Assembly: GCF_002931555.1 (NCBI RefSeq)
Contig: NZ_PSTZ01000007.1
Span: forward strand, 868,001-932,000
Length of the DNA: 64,000 bases
Direction: 5' to 3'
Source of the DNA: Pseudoclavibacter sp. RFBB5
GTDB taxonomy: Bacteria > Actinomycetota > Actinomycetes > Actinomycetales > Microbacteriaceae
Shown: positions 50,794-58,718 of the stretch, piece by piece
Position numbering within the stretch: position 1 is the stretch's first letter
Layout of the letters: the number at the start of each line of letters is the position of its first letter
Notes under the pieces: model-generated
Told to the model about the DNA's origin: nothing
Database searches by the model: none
Seen by the model: only the letters and a program-made list of their open reading frames with translations
Position numbers and translations under genes: made by a program

Positions 50794-51923
50794 GCGGCGT
50801 GACCGTCGCTGCGGACATCTGGGGCGCGCTCGGCGAGGTCAGCGACCCTGAGCTGCGTCGACCGCTGACCGAGCTCGGCATGATCGAGCGCGTCGACGAG
50901 CGCGGGGACGGGTCGTTCGAGGTCGAGCTCCGCCTCACGATCGTGGGCTGTCCTGCTGCCCGCCAGATCGAGCGGGACGTGCGATCTGCGATCGAGTCGG
51001 TCATCGACGGCGCGCCCTACGAGCTCGTGGTGGGCGTCATGACGCGCGAGCAGCGGACCGCGCTCACCGAACGGCTCCGCGGCTCGCGAGCCGGACGCGT
51101 GCATCCGTTCGGCAAGGACTCGCTGACGCGTGTCATCGCCGTGACGAGCGGCAAGGGCGGTGTCGGGAAGTCGACGGTGACGGCGAACCTCGCCGCGGCG
51201 TTCGCTCGACGCGGGCTCAGCGTGGGCCTCATCGACGCGGATGTGCACGGATACTCGATTCCGGGTCTCTTCGGGTTGGGTGAAGATGTCTCGCCCACTC
51301 GGGTCGGCGACATGATCGTGCCGCCTGAGGCGCACGGGGTCAGGCTCATCTCGATCGGCATGTTCCTCGGCGACGACGCGCAGGTGGTCGCGTGGCGCGG
51401 CCCGATGCTGCACCGCACGATCGAGCAGTTCCTCACCGACGTGTACTTCGGCGACCTCGACGTCCTGCTTCTCGACCTGCCGCCGGGAACCGGCGACATC
51501 GCCATCTCCCTCGGACAGCTGCTGCCGGGAGCCGAGGTCGTCGTCGTCACGACACCCCAGGCCGCGGCGGCCGAAGTCGCGTGGCGCTCGGGTGCGCTCG
51601 CCAGGAAGACCGGCCAGCGCGTCATCGGCGTCATCGAGACGATGTCGCCGTTCGCTTCGGCCGACGGTGAGCGTGTCGCGCTCTTCGGAGAGGGCGGCGG
51701 AAGGGCGGTCGCTGATCGTCTGAGCGAAGACGGCTCCCCCGTCGAGCTGCTCGCCGAAGTGCCCGTCAGCCAGTCTCTGCGCGAGTCCGGCGATGCAGGC
51801 ACGCCCCTGCTCCGGCACGCACCGACCACTCCGGCGGGCATCGCCCTGCAGCAGGCGGCGGAAGCGCTGCTCACCCAGCCGAGGGGGCTCAGCGGGCGCA
51901 GGCTGCCCGTGTCGCTCGTCTAG
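50790..51923 (+). CDS. mrp: Mrp/NBP35-family P-loop ATPase (Fe-S carrier family)
   Basis: 377 aa. N-terminal DUF59/MIP18 domain (about 5-80), then a deviant Walker A TSGKGGVGKST (near residue 120), IDADVHGYSIPGLFG and LLLDLPPGTGD. Family members carry and transfer Fe-S clusters, with a CxxC at the dimer interface; here that place (SPFASADGERVALFGEGGG) has no cysteine. GTG start overlaps the DUF1003 stop (GTGA). Last gene of the operon. Confidence 0.92.
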   Translation: MSGVTVAADIWGALGEVSDPELRRPLTELGMIERVDERGDGSFEVELRLTIVGCPAARQIERDVRSAIESVIDGAPYELVVGVMTREQRTALTERLRGSRAGRVHPFGKDSLTRVIAVTSGKGGVGKSTVTANLAAAFARRGLSVGLIDADVHGYSIPGLFGLGEDVSPTRVGDMIVPPEAHGVRLISIGMFLGDDAQVVAWRGPMLHRTIEQFLTDVYFGDLDVLLLDLPPGTGDIAISLGQLLPGAEVVVVTTPQAAAAEVAWRSGALARKTGQRVIGVIETMSPFASADGERVALFGEGGGRAVADRLSEDGSPVELLAEVPVSQSLRESGDAGTPLLRHAPTTPAGIALQQAAEALLTQPRGLSGRRLPVSLV

Positions 51924-51980
51924 ACAGGGCTGGCAGACATGCAGCGCGCCCGACCGCGTGAGCGTCGAAGGGCGTCAGGA

Positions 51981-52424
51981 TCAGGTCGCCTCGCCGTCGA
52001 AGGGCACGGGCCCGACCACGGCGGGAGCTGGAGCGGCGCCTGCTGCCCAGCTCGGTCGCGAAGCACCGCCGATCGCGGCGGCGGCTCCTCCAGCGGCCAG
52101 CGCCGCGGTGCTCGCAGCCGCTCCTGTCGAGGTCGGCTTCGCGACAGCAGGTTCAGGGGCCACGGGCTCGTCTTCAGCGAGGAGCGCGTCGCGGATGATG
52201 CGGCGGGGATCGTACTGTCTGGGGTCGAGCTTGCGCCAGTCGACGTCCGCGAAGTCGTCGCCCATCTCCTCTTTCATGCGCGACTTGGCGTTCGTGGACG
52301 CACCACGAAGCCACTTGACCGCATCAGCGAGACGCTCGGCAGCTTTCGGGAGCTTGTCGGGACCGATGATGAAGGCCGCGATAATGCCGATCAACAGCAA
52401 TTTCTCAAACGTCAGCCCAAACAC
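51981..52424 (-). CDS. tatB: Sec-independent protein translocase TatB-like protein
   Basis: 147 aa. N-terminal transmembrane helix FGLTFEKLLLIGIIAAFIIGP with the LPKAAERLADAVKWLR amphipathic helix right behind it, the TatA/B architecture; a long variable Ala/Pro-rich tail follows, as in actinobacterial TatB. It would receive twin-arginine substrates together with TatC. Starts at GTG 52424, 6 nt downstream of TATGAT. tatA and tatC are not in the window. Confidence 0.88.
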   Translation of the reverse strand: MFGLTFEKLLLIGIIAAFIIGPDKLPKAAERLADAVKWLRGASTNAKSRMKEEMGDDFADVDWRKLDPRQYDPRRIIRDALLAEDEPVAPEPAVAKPTSTGAAASTAALAAGGAAAAIGGASRPSWAAGAAPAPAVVGPVPFDGEAT

Positions 52425-52430
52425 CGTCCC

Positions 52431-52436
52431 ATCATA
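52431..52436 (-). promoter_or_regulatory. -10 hexamer of tatB (TATGAT), leaderless type
   Basis: TATGAT on the minus strand, 6 nt before GTG 52424; excludes the longer frame starting at 52457. Confidence 0.65.
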
Positions 52437-52515
52437 GGCTCTGGTCTGCGCCAACACGGCACTCGAGGGACGCCAGCTGGGACTCCCATTCGGGCCCCGA
52501 GGGCCAGGCCGACGC

Positions 52516-52521
52516 TAGTCT
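52516..52521 (+). promoter_or_regulatory. -10 hexamer of the O-methyltransferase gene (TAGTCT), leaderless type
   Basis: TAGTCT, 6 nt (tggaga), ATG 52528. Confidence 0.6.
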
Positions 52522-52527
52522 TGGAGA

Positions 52528-53157
52528 ATGTCTGAACTGGAGCTCAGCTCGCGCTACATCAACGAGCGAATCGTGGACGATGCCCTCGTCCGGGATGCTC
52601 GTCAGCTGACGCTCGAACTCGGACTCCCGCTCCCCTCGGCGGCAGCCGCCGCCCACCTGACGTTCCTCGCCGCCGCCACCGGCGCATCCACGATCATCGA
52701 GATCGGCACCGGGGCGGGAGTACTGACCCACGCGGTCTGGCGCGGCGCGCCCGGCGCGACGATCACCTGCATCGATGCCGAGCCCGAGTACCTCGGCCAC
52801 GCTCGTCGCCTGCTCATCTCGGCGGGTGCGCGAGGCGCGAGCCTCCGATTCATCACGGGCCACCCGCAGGACGTGCTCCCCCGCATGACGGAGGGCGGGT
52901 ACGACCTCGTCGTCATCGGCGGCGACGTGGCGCACATCGGCGCTCACCTGCAGCACGGACTCCGGCTCATCCGCCCGGGCGGCACGATCGTGGCACTCGG
53001 CGCGCTCAATGGCGGCAAGGTGGCATCGCCGGCCCGCCGCGATGCGCTGACGAGCGGCCTCCGCGCGCTCTACGCCGAGTTCGACCTGCAAGACGACCTG
53101 CGGCTCTCACTCCTGCCTCTTGACGGCGGGATCCTGCAGCTCACGAAGCTGCGCTAG
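52528..53157 (+). CDS. SAM-dependent O-methyltransferase, COMT-like (class I)
   Basis: 209 aa. Rossmann-type motif I EIGTGAGVLTHAV (about 63-75), motif II CIDAEPEYLGHARRLL, motif III DLVVIGGDVAHI and a later RPGGTIVALG. It resembles the small metal-dependent O-methyltransferases adjoining sigE/tatB loci in mycobacteria (Rv1220c type). The acceptor is unknown; one metal ligand position appears changed (GGDVAH rather than DADK), so dependence on a metal is doubtful. Confidence 0.88.
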   Translation: MSELELSSRYINERIVDDALVRDARQLTLELGLPLPSAAAAAHLTFLAAATGASTIIEIGTGAGVLTHAVWRGAPGATITCIDAEPEYLGHARRLLISAGARGASLRFITGHPQDVLPRMTEGGYDLVVIGGDVAHIGAHLQHGLRLIRPGGTIVALGALNGGKVASPARRDALTSGLRALYAEFDLQDDLRLSLLPLDGGILQLTKLR

Positions 53158-53197
53158 ACAAGAGGACCCCGAGCAGGCACAGCAGACGAGCAGGCAC

Positions 53198-53237
53198 AGC
53201 AGAAGGGCGCCGACCGAATGGTCGACGCCCTTCTGCT
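53198..53237. terminator. bidirectional terminator between the O-methyltransferase and DUF3117 genes
   Basis: Perfect 12-bp stem AGCAGAAGGGCG / CGCCCTTCTGCT, 16-nt loop that itself holds CGACC/GGTCG. A 15-nt direct repeat gagcaggcacagcag precedes and enters the stem (53171 and 53188). Confidence 0.85.
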
Positions 53238-53250
53238 TCGTGCGGAACGG

Positions 53251-53421
53251 CTATTCGCCGACGACCGAGCTCAGCGCATCGCGAAGCTCGCGTGCTTCGT
53301 CGTCGTTGACGGACACCACGAGGCGCCCGCCACCCTCGAGGGGTACACGGACGATGATCAGCCGTGTTTCGCGGATGGCTTCCATAGGTCCGTCACCAGT
53401 ACGCGGTTTCATCGCGGCCAT
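53251..53421 (-). CDS. DUF3117 family protein
   Basis: 56 aa. Starts MAAMKPRTGDGPME and contains RVPLEGGGRLVV, the almost invariant core of DUF3117, a tiny actinobacterial protein of unknown function. Strong Shine-Dalgarno site (ttggaggcg) 6 nt before the ATG. Here the C-terminus is longer than usual (VNDDEARELRDALSSVVGE). Confidence 0.92.
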   Translation of the reverse strand: MAAMKPRTGDGPMEAIRETRLIIVRVPLEGGGRLVVSVNDDEARELRDALSSVVGE

Positions 53422-53588
53422 AATTGCGCCTCCAAGATTTGTGCAGTGTCCTCCTAGTATCCCAAATTCGTGGACGGAGTGTGCATTCGGCCCTCCGGAA
53501 TGTGAAAAGTCGTGTTCTGGATGCACGCAGACTTGCGGGGAATCGACGGGGGAACGACCAGAAGCGAGGTGTAGCGTCGAAAGGCGTT

Positions 53589-53603
53589 GGCGTCGACGAC
53601 GCC
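53589..53603 (+). promoter_or_regulatory. leader hairpin upstream of sodA
   Basis: GGCGTC-GAC-GACGCC, a 6-bp perfect stem 35 nt before the sodA start. TGTAGCGT (hexamer 53573-53578) just upstream looks like an extended -10. AAAG/CTTT complementarity also spans the ribosome binding site. Confidence 0.45.
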
Positions 53604-53637
53604 TCCTGCTCTTGCCAGATGATCGAAAGGACTTTCC

Positions 53638-54234
53638 GTGGCTGAATACACGCTTCCCGACCTTCCATACGACTACGCGGCACTCGAGCCCCACATCTCA
53701 GCTCGCATCATGGAGCTGCACCACGACAAGCACCACGCGACGTACGTCAAGGGTGCGAACACGGCCCTCGAGCAGATCGCCGAGGCGCGAGACAGCGGCA
53801 ACCTCGCGAACATCAACAAGCTCGAGAAGGACCTCGCCTTCAACCTCGGCGGGCACGTCAACCACAGCGTGTTCTGGACCAACCTCTCCCCCGAGGGCGG
53901 CGAGCCCGAGGGTGGCATCAAGGACGCCATCGACGAGCAGTTCGGCGGACTCGAAAAGTTCCAGGCGCAGTTCACCGCGGTGGCCCTCGGCGTCCAGGGT
54001 TCCGGCTGGGCGGTGCTCGGCTACGACCAGACCGGCGGCAACCTGACGACGTTCCAGCTGTTCGACCAGCAGGGCAACATCCCGTTCGGGGTCACGCCGC
54101 TCCTCCAGCTCGACGTGTGGGAGCACGCCTACTACCTCGACTACCAGAATGTCCGTGCCGACTACATCAAGGCGTTCTGGAACATCGTGAACTGGAAGAA
54201 CGTCGGCGAGCGCCTCGACGCCGCACGCTCCTAG
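53638..54234 (+). CDS. sodA: superoxide dismutase, Fe/Mn family
   Basis: 198 aa. Converts superoxide to oxygen and hydrogen peroxide in the cytoplasm. Metal ligands H28 (MELHHDKHH), H76 (GGHVNHSVFW), D159 and H163 (QLDVWEHAYYLDY) are present. I cannot tell Mn from Fe use. GTG start with gaaagga 6-7 nt upstream. Single-gene transcript ended by a strong terminator. Confidence 0.97.
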   Translation: MAEYTLPDLPYDYAALEPHISARIMELHHDKHHATYVKGANTALEQIAEARDSGNLANINKLEKDLAFNLGGHVNHSVFWTNLSPEGGEPEGGIKDAIDEQFGGLEKFQAQFTAVALGVQGSGWAVLGYDQTGGNLTTFQLFDQQGNIPFGVTPLLQLDVWEHAYYLDYQNVRADYIKAFWNIVNWKNVGERLDAARS

Positions 54235-54251
54235 CTCAACCAGCGGGGCGA

Positions 54252-54306
54252 CCCGCAGACGACGATTGCCGCATCCGTGCTGGATGCGGCGATCGCTGTC
54301 TGCGGG
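54252..54306. terminator. terminator after sodA
   Basis: Outer 9-bp stem CCCGCAGAC / GTCTGCGGG with inner GCCGCATCC / GGATGCGGC, between convergent genes. Confidence 0.85.
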
Positions 54307-54320
54307 CTCGGGCGAGCAGG

Positions 54321-54980
54321 TCAGCCCTTGGCGACGGCGACGGCCCGCTCGAGGGCCGCGACGCACTGCCCGTCGGTCTCGCGCGTGATCGTCACGACGG
54401 TCCTGTCCTCGACGTAGTGGCAGATATCCGCATTGACCGTCTCTCCGTGCACGACGTCTTCGAGCTTGTAGACGGTGCCAGCCCCAAGCGGCTCTGACGC
54501 GTACGTGGAGGTCCCGAGACTCTGCCCCTCGGCCGAGCTCTCGAACTCGTCAAACGTCGAGGCCGCGTCGAAATCCTCGCTCGCGGGAATAGTCGCGATG
54601 TGCAGCGACGTCTCACGCCACTTCTGCTCGGCAGACTTCACCGGCGTCCAGCTGCAGACATTGTCACTTGCATCCCCGAGCTGGACGAACTCGTCCCCCT
54701 GCTGCCCGAAGAAGATGGACCGGAACGTCACGACCTCAGGAGCCAACAGCTCGCCTTTCATGGCCTCAGTGAACTGGTCGCACTGATCCGCTGAGTCGAT
54801 CGAAGCGACAGCCCAAACCGCAGCGGGCTGCTCCGTCTCCTCGGGCGTCGCCGAGGAGGGAGCGGTGGGTGACGACGTGGTCGTGGGGCCCGCCTCCCCC
54901 GGTGTCGCCTGACACCCCGAAAGTGCCAGCATCCCGACCGCCGCGATTACTGCGATCCGCCCCGCCCCGAGTCGTTCCAT
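54321..54980 (-). CDS. secreted lipoprotein, DUF3558-like
   Basis: 219 aa from ATG 54980. Lipoprotein signal peptide MERLGAGRIAVIAAVGMLALSGC with the lipobox LSGC (Cys23), then a Thr/Ser/Pro-rich linker and a folded domain with three cysteines (DQCDQF, NVCSW, ADICHY, DGQC: four in total), consistent with disulphides outside the cell. The pattern recalls DUF3558 lipoproteins; I am not certain. Good ribosome binding site gggagcagg. Confidence 0.8.
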   Translation of the reverse strand: MERLGAGRIAVIAAVGMLALSGCQATPGEAGPTTTSSPTAPSSATPEETEQPAAVWAVASIDSADQCDQFTEAMKGELLAPEVVTFRSIFFGQQGDEFVQLGDASDNVCSWTPVKSAEQKWRETSLHIATIPASEDFDAASTFDEFESSAEGQSLGTSTYASEPLGAGTVYKLEDVVHGETVNADICHYVEDRTVVTITRETDGQCVAALERAVAVAKG

Positions 54981-55114
54981 GTCCTGCTCCCCTGTGTTCT
55001 GTCGACGCTGCTGCGTCGGCGCTGTTGCCTGCACTCAATGTAGGGGTTCACCAGGGTTTTCTATGCCGGAAACGATAACGCTCCGGCCACGGAACGGTGA
55101 CGTTTTGGACCGGG

Positions 55115-56374
55115 CTAAGCCGGGGTCCAGTCACCCTCCACGGTGTACCAGCAGATGTACAGCCAGACCAGCTGGCCGACGAGCATGACGACGACCACAC
55201 CGACCCGGTAGAGCGGTGACTTGGGGATGGCGACCGCGCCGAGGACGGGGAACATCGGCATGAGCAGACGGAAGGTGCTCGACTGCGGGAAGAACACGGC
55301 GAACAGGTATGTGAAGTAGCTGAGCAGCCAGATCCTGATCTCGATGCCGAGCCTTCGCATGACCGGGAGCGCGATGACGCCGAGCACGACGACGACGAAC
55401 AGGACGACGATGATGGCACCGATCGGCTGCCCGAACCAGAACGTCGCACCGTGGAACCAGCCGGTGAATGGCACGAGCTCGATGGGGCCTGTGTAGTGGA
55501 TGCGCCAGGCCAGCTCAGTGTCGATGTAGGCCGACGGAACGCCGGTGACGGCCCACGCGATGAGGAGCCAGCCGAAGCCGGCGAGCGCCGAGAGCAGACC
55601 GGCCGCCATGACCTTGATGACCTCCGGCTTCGGGAAGTCCTCCCGGCCCTTGGCATGCATCCACCAGCGAGCGAGGAAGTACAGGCCGAGCGCCATGGCC
55701 CACGCGAGCCCGGTCGGGCGGGTGAAGGACGCGATGACGATGACGGGGAGCATGACGAGCCACTGGCGCTTGATGAGCAGGTACAGCAGCAGCGCGACGA
55801 AGAAGTTCTGCGCGCTCTCCGCATAGCCGAGCTGCAGCAGCGGGCTCGTCGGCCCGATGCAGAAGAGCAGCGTCGCGAACGACGTCGTGCTCTTGTCGAC
55901 GACCAGGGCCAGCGTTCGGTTGAAGACCCATGCCGCGCCGAACCCGAAGGCCGTCGCGACGAGCACCGACGCGATCTCCCAGGGGAGCGTCGTCACGAGC
56001 ATCAGCGCGCGGACGAGCACGGGGTACACGGGCATGAACGCCCACGCGTTCTCGGTCACCTGCCCTACGTCGTTCCTCGGCAGGTCACTGGAGTAGCCGT
56101 ACGGCCCCGTCGCGATGCGCTCGTACCAGGCGGAGTCCCAGAGGTTCGAGAAGGTCCACAGGTCGGGCTTGGCCGGCGACTGCCAGGTCTCCTGCTGCTG
56201 CGATGCGAACGCCAGCAGGAACGTGGTCGTCACGACGCGGGAGACGGCGAAGATGATGGCGACCTGCGCAAGCGGCGGCAGGCGATTCCAGTAGTAGGAG
56301 AAGTAGGTGGGTCGTGTGTCAGCGGCGACGGTGAAGTCGTCGCGGCCCGTCCTGGCTAGCGTGAGGTCAGCCAC
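55115..56374 (-). CDS. PIG-V-like polyprenyl-linked mannosyltransferase (integral membrane)
   Basis: 419 aa with 9-11 transmembrane helices. WDSAWYERIATGPYGY (about 78-95) is the first-loop acidic motif of GT-C enzymes, and FMPVYPVLVRAL, LGYAESAQNFF and FTRPTGLAWA fit the Mannosyl_trans2 (PIG-V) family. It would use a polyprenol-phosphate sugar to glycosylate a lipid or protein on the outer membrane face. GTG 56374 overlaps the dapE stop by 19 bp, so it is co-transcribed with dapE. Confidence 0.85.
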   Translation of the reverse strand: MADLTLARTGRDDFTVAADTRPTYFSYYWNRLPPLAQVAIIFAVSRVVTTTFLLAFASQQQETWQSPAKPDLWTFSNLWDSAWYERIATGPYGYSSDLPRNDVGQVTENAWAFMPVYPVLVRALMLVTTLPWEIASVLVATAFGFGAAWVFNRTLALVVDKSTTSFATLLFCIGPTSPLLQLGYAESAQNFFVALLLYLLIKRQWLVMLPVIVIASFTRPTGLAWAMALGLYFLARWWMHAKGREDFPKPEVIKVMAAGLLSALAGFGWLLIAWAVTGVPSAYIDTELAWRIHYTGPIELVPFTGWFHGATFWFGQPIGAIIVVLFVVVVLGVIALPVMRRLGIEIRIWLLSYFTYLFAVFFPQSSTFRLLMPMFPVLGAVAIPKSPLYRVGVVVVMLVGQLVWLYICWYTVEGDWTPA

Positions 56375-57486
56375 GTGCGCAGCCCCTCCTCGACGCGCGT
56401 GATCTCGGTCAGCAGCACCCGCTCGTCGTCCGCGTGCGCCTTCAACGGGTCGCCTGGGCCGTAGTTGACGGCCGGGATGCCCAGGGCCGAGAAGCGCGCC
56501 ACGTCCGTCCACCCGTACTTCGGCTTGGCTTCCGCCCCTACCGCCTCCAGGAAGCCGCGGGCGAGCGGTGCGTCCAGTCCGGGACGAGCGGCGGGAGAGC
56601 GGTCCACGAAGTCGAGCTCGAAGTCGCCGAACCACTCTCGGAGCTTGGCCTCGGCCTCGTCGAGCGACTTGTCCGGAGCGAAGCGGTAGTTGACATGCAC
56701 GACGCACTCGTCTGGGATGACGTTGCCGGCCACTCCCCCTGAGATGCGGACGGCGTTGAGCCCCTCCCGGTAGTCGAGCCCCTCGACGGGAACGGTGGCC
56801 GGCTCGAACGCTGCGAGCCTCGCGAGGATCGGCGCCGCCCTGTGGATGGCGTTCTCGCCCACCCAGGCGCGCGCGGAGTGCGCGCGCTTGCCTCTCGTGC
56901 GGATGTCGACGCGGATCGTGCCGTTGCAGCCACCCTCGACCTCCCCCTTCGTGGGTTCGCCGAGGATCGCGAAGTCCGCCGCAAGCAGGTCGGGTCGCGC
57001 ATCGGCGAGCCGACCGAGGCCGTTGAGGTCCGAGGCGACCTCTTCGTTGTCGTACCAGATCCAGGTGACGTCGACGGCGGGTTCCGTGAGCTCTGCCGCG
57101 AGCCGCAGCTGCACGGCGACACCCGCCTTCATGTCGACGGTGCCGCGCCCCCAGAGGTACTCGCCGGCCGGCGTGCCCGGCACGTCCGCGGCCGCCTGCT
57201 CGGGCGTCAGCACCTCGCTGCGGGTCGGGAGGTTCTCGTTGATCGGAACCGTGTCGATGTGCCCGGCGATCGCGACCCGCTGCGTGCGACCAAGCGACGT
57301 GCGCGCGACGATCGTGTTGCCGAGCCGGAGCACTTCGAGATGCTCGAACGGCGAGAGCGCCGCCTCGATCGTGTCGGCGATCGCCGCCTCGTCGCCGGAC
57401 ACCGACGGGATGTCGCACAGCAGCCTCGTGAGTTCGGTCGAAGGTCGCGTCAGATCGATGGCGTCGGCGCTCGCGAGAGAAGACAT
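56356..57486 (-). CDS. dapE: succinyl-diaminopimelate desuccinylase
   Basis: 376 aa, M20 peptidase family. Removes succinate from N-succinyl-LL-DAP in lysine/peptidoglycan synthesis. Motifs: GHIDTVP (metal His/Asp), WGRGTVDMKAG (bridging Asp), YDNEEVAS (catalytic Glu), LGEPTKGEVEGGCNG. Conserved lid domain with a GKRAHSARAWVG segment. ATG start with TAGGCT 7 nt upstream. Divergent from dapD, so the two pathway genes share a 76-bp promoter region. Confidence 0.95.
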   Translation of the reverse strand: MSSLASADAIDLTRPSTELTRLLCDIPSVSGDEAAIADTIEAALSPFEHLEVLRLGNTIVARTSLGRTQRVAIAGHIDTVPINENLPTRSEVLTPEQAAADVPGTPAGEYLWGRGTVDMKAGVAVQLRLAAELTEPAVDVTWIWYDNEEVASDLNGLGRLADARPDLLAADFAILGEPTKGEVEGGCNGTIRVDIRTRGKRAHSARAWVGENAIHRAAPILARLAAFEPATVPVEGLDYREGLNAVRISGGVAGNVIPDECVVHVNYRFAPDKSLDEAEAKLREWFGDFELDFVDRSPAARPGLDAPLARGFLEAVGAEAKPKYGWTDVARFSALGIPAVNYGPGDPLKAHADDERVLLTEITRVEEGLRTWLTSR

Positions 57487-57493
57487 GCGCTCA

Positions 57494-57499
57494 AGCCTA
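57494..57499 (-). promoter_or_regulatory. -10 hexamer of dapE (TAGGCT)
   Basis: TAGGCT on the minus strand, 7 nt upstream of the dapE ATG. Confidence 0.6.
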
Positions 57500-57550
57500 A
57501 GTCCTCCACCGGAACGGGCCCGCTCGTGCCCGCGCGAGCCCTTCGCTGGG

Positions 57551-57556
57551 TAGCCT
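57551..57556 (+). promoter_or_regulatory. -10 hexamer of dapD (TAGCCT), leaderless type
   Basis: TAGCCT, 6 nt (ggagcc), ATG 57563. Confidence 0.65.
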
Positions 57557-57562
57557 GGAGCC

Positions 57563-58546
57563 ATGACCAACGATGCACCAACCTCCAACGACCCGCGGAC
57601 CGCGTGGGGCGACGGCCTCGCCACCATCACGAACGACGGACAGGTGCTCGACGCCTGGTTCCCGACACCCGCGCTCGGCGCCCTGCCAGAGGGCCGAGAC
57701 CCGCACATCTCGCCCGCGAGCTTCGCCGCCCTCGCCTACGATGACGAGCGTCGCCAGGTCCAGGTCAGCCCCGTCACGGTGACCGTGGAGCTGGACGGTC
57801 CCGTCGAGAGCGTCGTCGATGCCTACCTGCGCCTGCACCTCCTGAGCCACCTCATCGTCGAGCCCAACAGCATCAATCTCGACGGCATCTTCGGCCACCT
57901 GCCGACCAACGCGTGGACCAACGTCGGGCCCATGCGCCCCGAGCTCGCGGCGAGCTCGCGCGCAGGCCTCCAGCGTGAGGGCATCCAGGTCTACGCCGTC
58001 GACAAGTTCCCGCGCCTCCTCGACTACGTCATGCCGGCGGATGTGCGCATCGCGGACGGCGGACGGGTGCGGCTCGGCGCTCACCTCGCCCCGGGGACGG
58101 TCGTCATGCACGAGGGCTTCGTCAACTTCAACGCGGGCACGCTCGGCCGTTCCATGGTCGAGGGCCGCGTCTCCCAGGGCGTCGTCCTCGGCGCCGGCAG
58201 CGACATCGGCGGCGGCGCATCGATCATGGGCACGCTCTCGGGCGGCGGCAAGGAGCGCATCCGAATCGGCGAGCGCGCACTGCTGGGCGCGAACTCCGGC
58301 ATTGGCATCTCGCTTGGCGACGACTCGATCGTCGAGGCCGGCCTGTACGTCACGGCCGGCACGAAGGTCTCCCTCATCGGCGTGAGCGACCCCGATGGTC
58401 AGATCGGCGAGCCCCGCTCGGTGAAGGCCGCCGAGCTCTCCGGTGTGCCCAACCTGCTGTTCCGTCGCAACTCGCTCAACGGCGCCGTCGAGGCTCTGGC
58501 CCGCACGGGGGCTGGCATCCAGCTCAACGACGCGCTGCACGCCTAG
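57563..58546 (+). CDS. dapD: tetrahydrodipicolinate N-succinyltransferase
   Basis: 327 aa. Transfers succinyl from succinyl-CoA to tetrahydrodipicolinate, committing the succinylase branch of DAP synthesis. N-terminal domain (1-about 150), then a left-handed beta-helix of hexapeptide repeats (VRLGAHLAPGTVVMHEGFVN begins it) and MVEGRVSQGVVLGAGSDIGGGASIMG. Actinobacterial DapD form of about 320 aa. ATG start fixed by the hexamer at 57551. Confidence 0.96.
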   Translation: MTNDAPTSNDPRTAWGDGLATITNDGQVLDAWFPTPALGALPEGRDPHISPASFAALAYDDERRQVQVSPVTVTVELDGPVESVVDAYLRLHLLSHLIVEPNSINLDGIFGHLPTNAWTNVGPMRPELAASSRAGLQREGIQVYAVDKFPRLLDYVMPADVRIADGGRVRLGAHLAPGTVVMHEGFVNFNAGTLGRSMVEGRVSQGVVLGAGSDIGGGASIMGTLSGGGKERIRIGERALLGANSGIGISLGDDSIVEAGLYVTAGTKVSLIGVSDPDGQIGEPRSVKAAELSGVPNLLFRRNSLNGAVEALARTGAGIQLNDALHA

Positions 58547-58576
58547 CGGCAACCCCCGCAACCCGGAGACGAAACA

Positions 58577-58621
58577 ACACTCCCCGCTGGCCACCTGTCG
58601 TGCGGCTCGAGCGGGGAGTGT
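58577..58621 (+). terminator. terminator of dapD
   Basis: Perfect 12-bp stem ACACTCCCCGCT / AGCGGGGAGTGT followed by cttgtt. Confidence 0.85.
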
Positions 58622-58645
58622 CTTGTTCGTTCAGCGTAGAGCGCG

Positions 58646-58693
58646 AGCCGCCGGATCGGAAGCCCTCTCAGGGGTTTCCAGGTTCCGGCGGCT
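58646..58693. terminator. second terminator between dapD and gltA
   Basis: 10-bp stem AGCCGCCGGA / TCCGGCGGCT followed on the plus strand by ctctctttt; also lies 26 nt after the gltA stop on the minus strand. Confidence 0.75.
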
Positions 58694-58718
58694 CTCTCTT
58701 TTCGTCGCGCGGCCAGCT

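Noticed and set aside
53171-53203. Tandem direct repeat gagcaggcacagcag (period 17), considered as CRISPR-like
   Set aside because: Only two copies, no spacers, and the second runs into a terminator stem.
55115-57418. Apparent 767-aa fusion frame upstream of the mannosyltransferase
   Set aside because: The N-terminal part is an out-of-frame reading of dapE; the true protein starts at GTG 56374.
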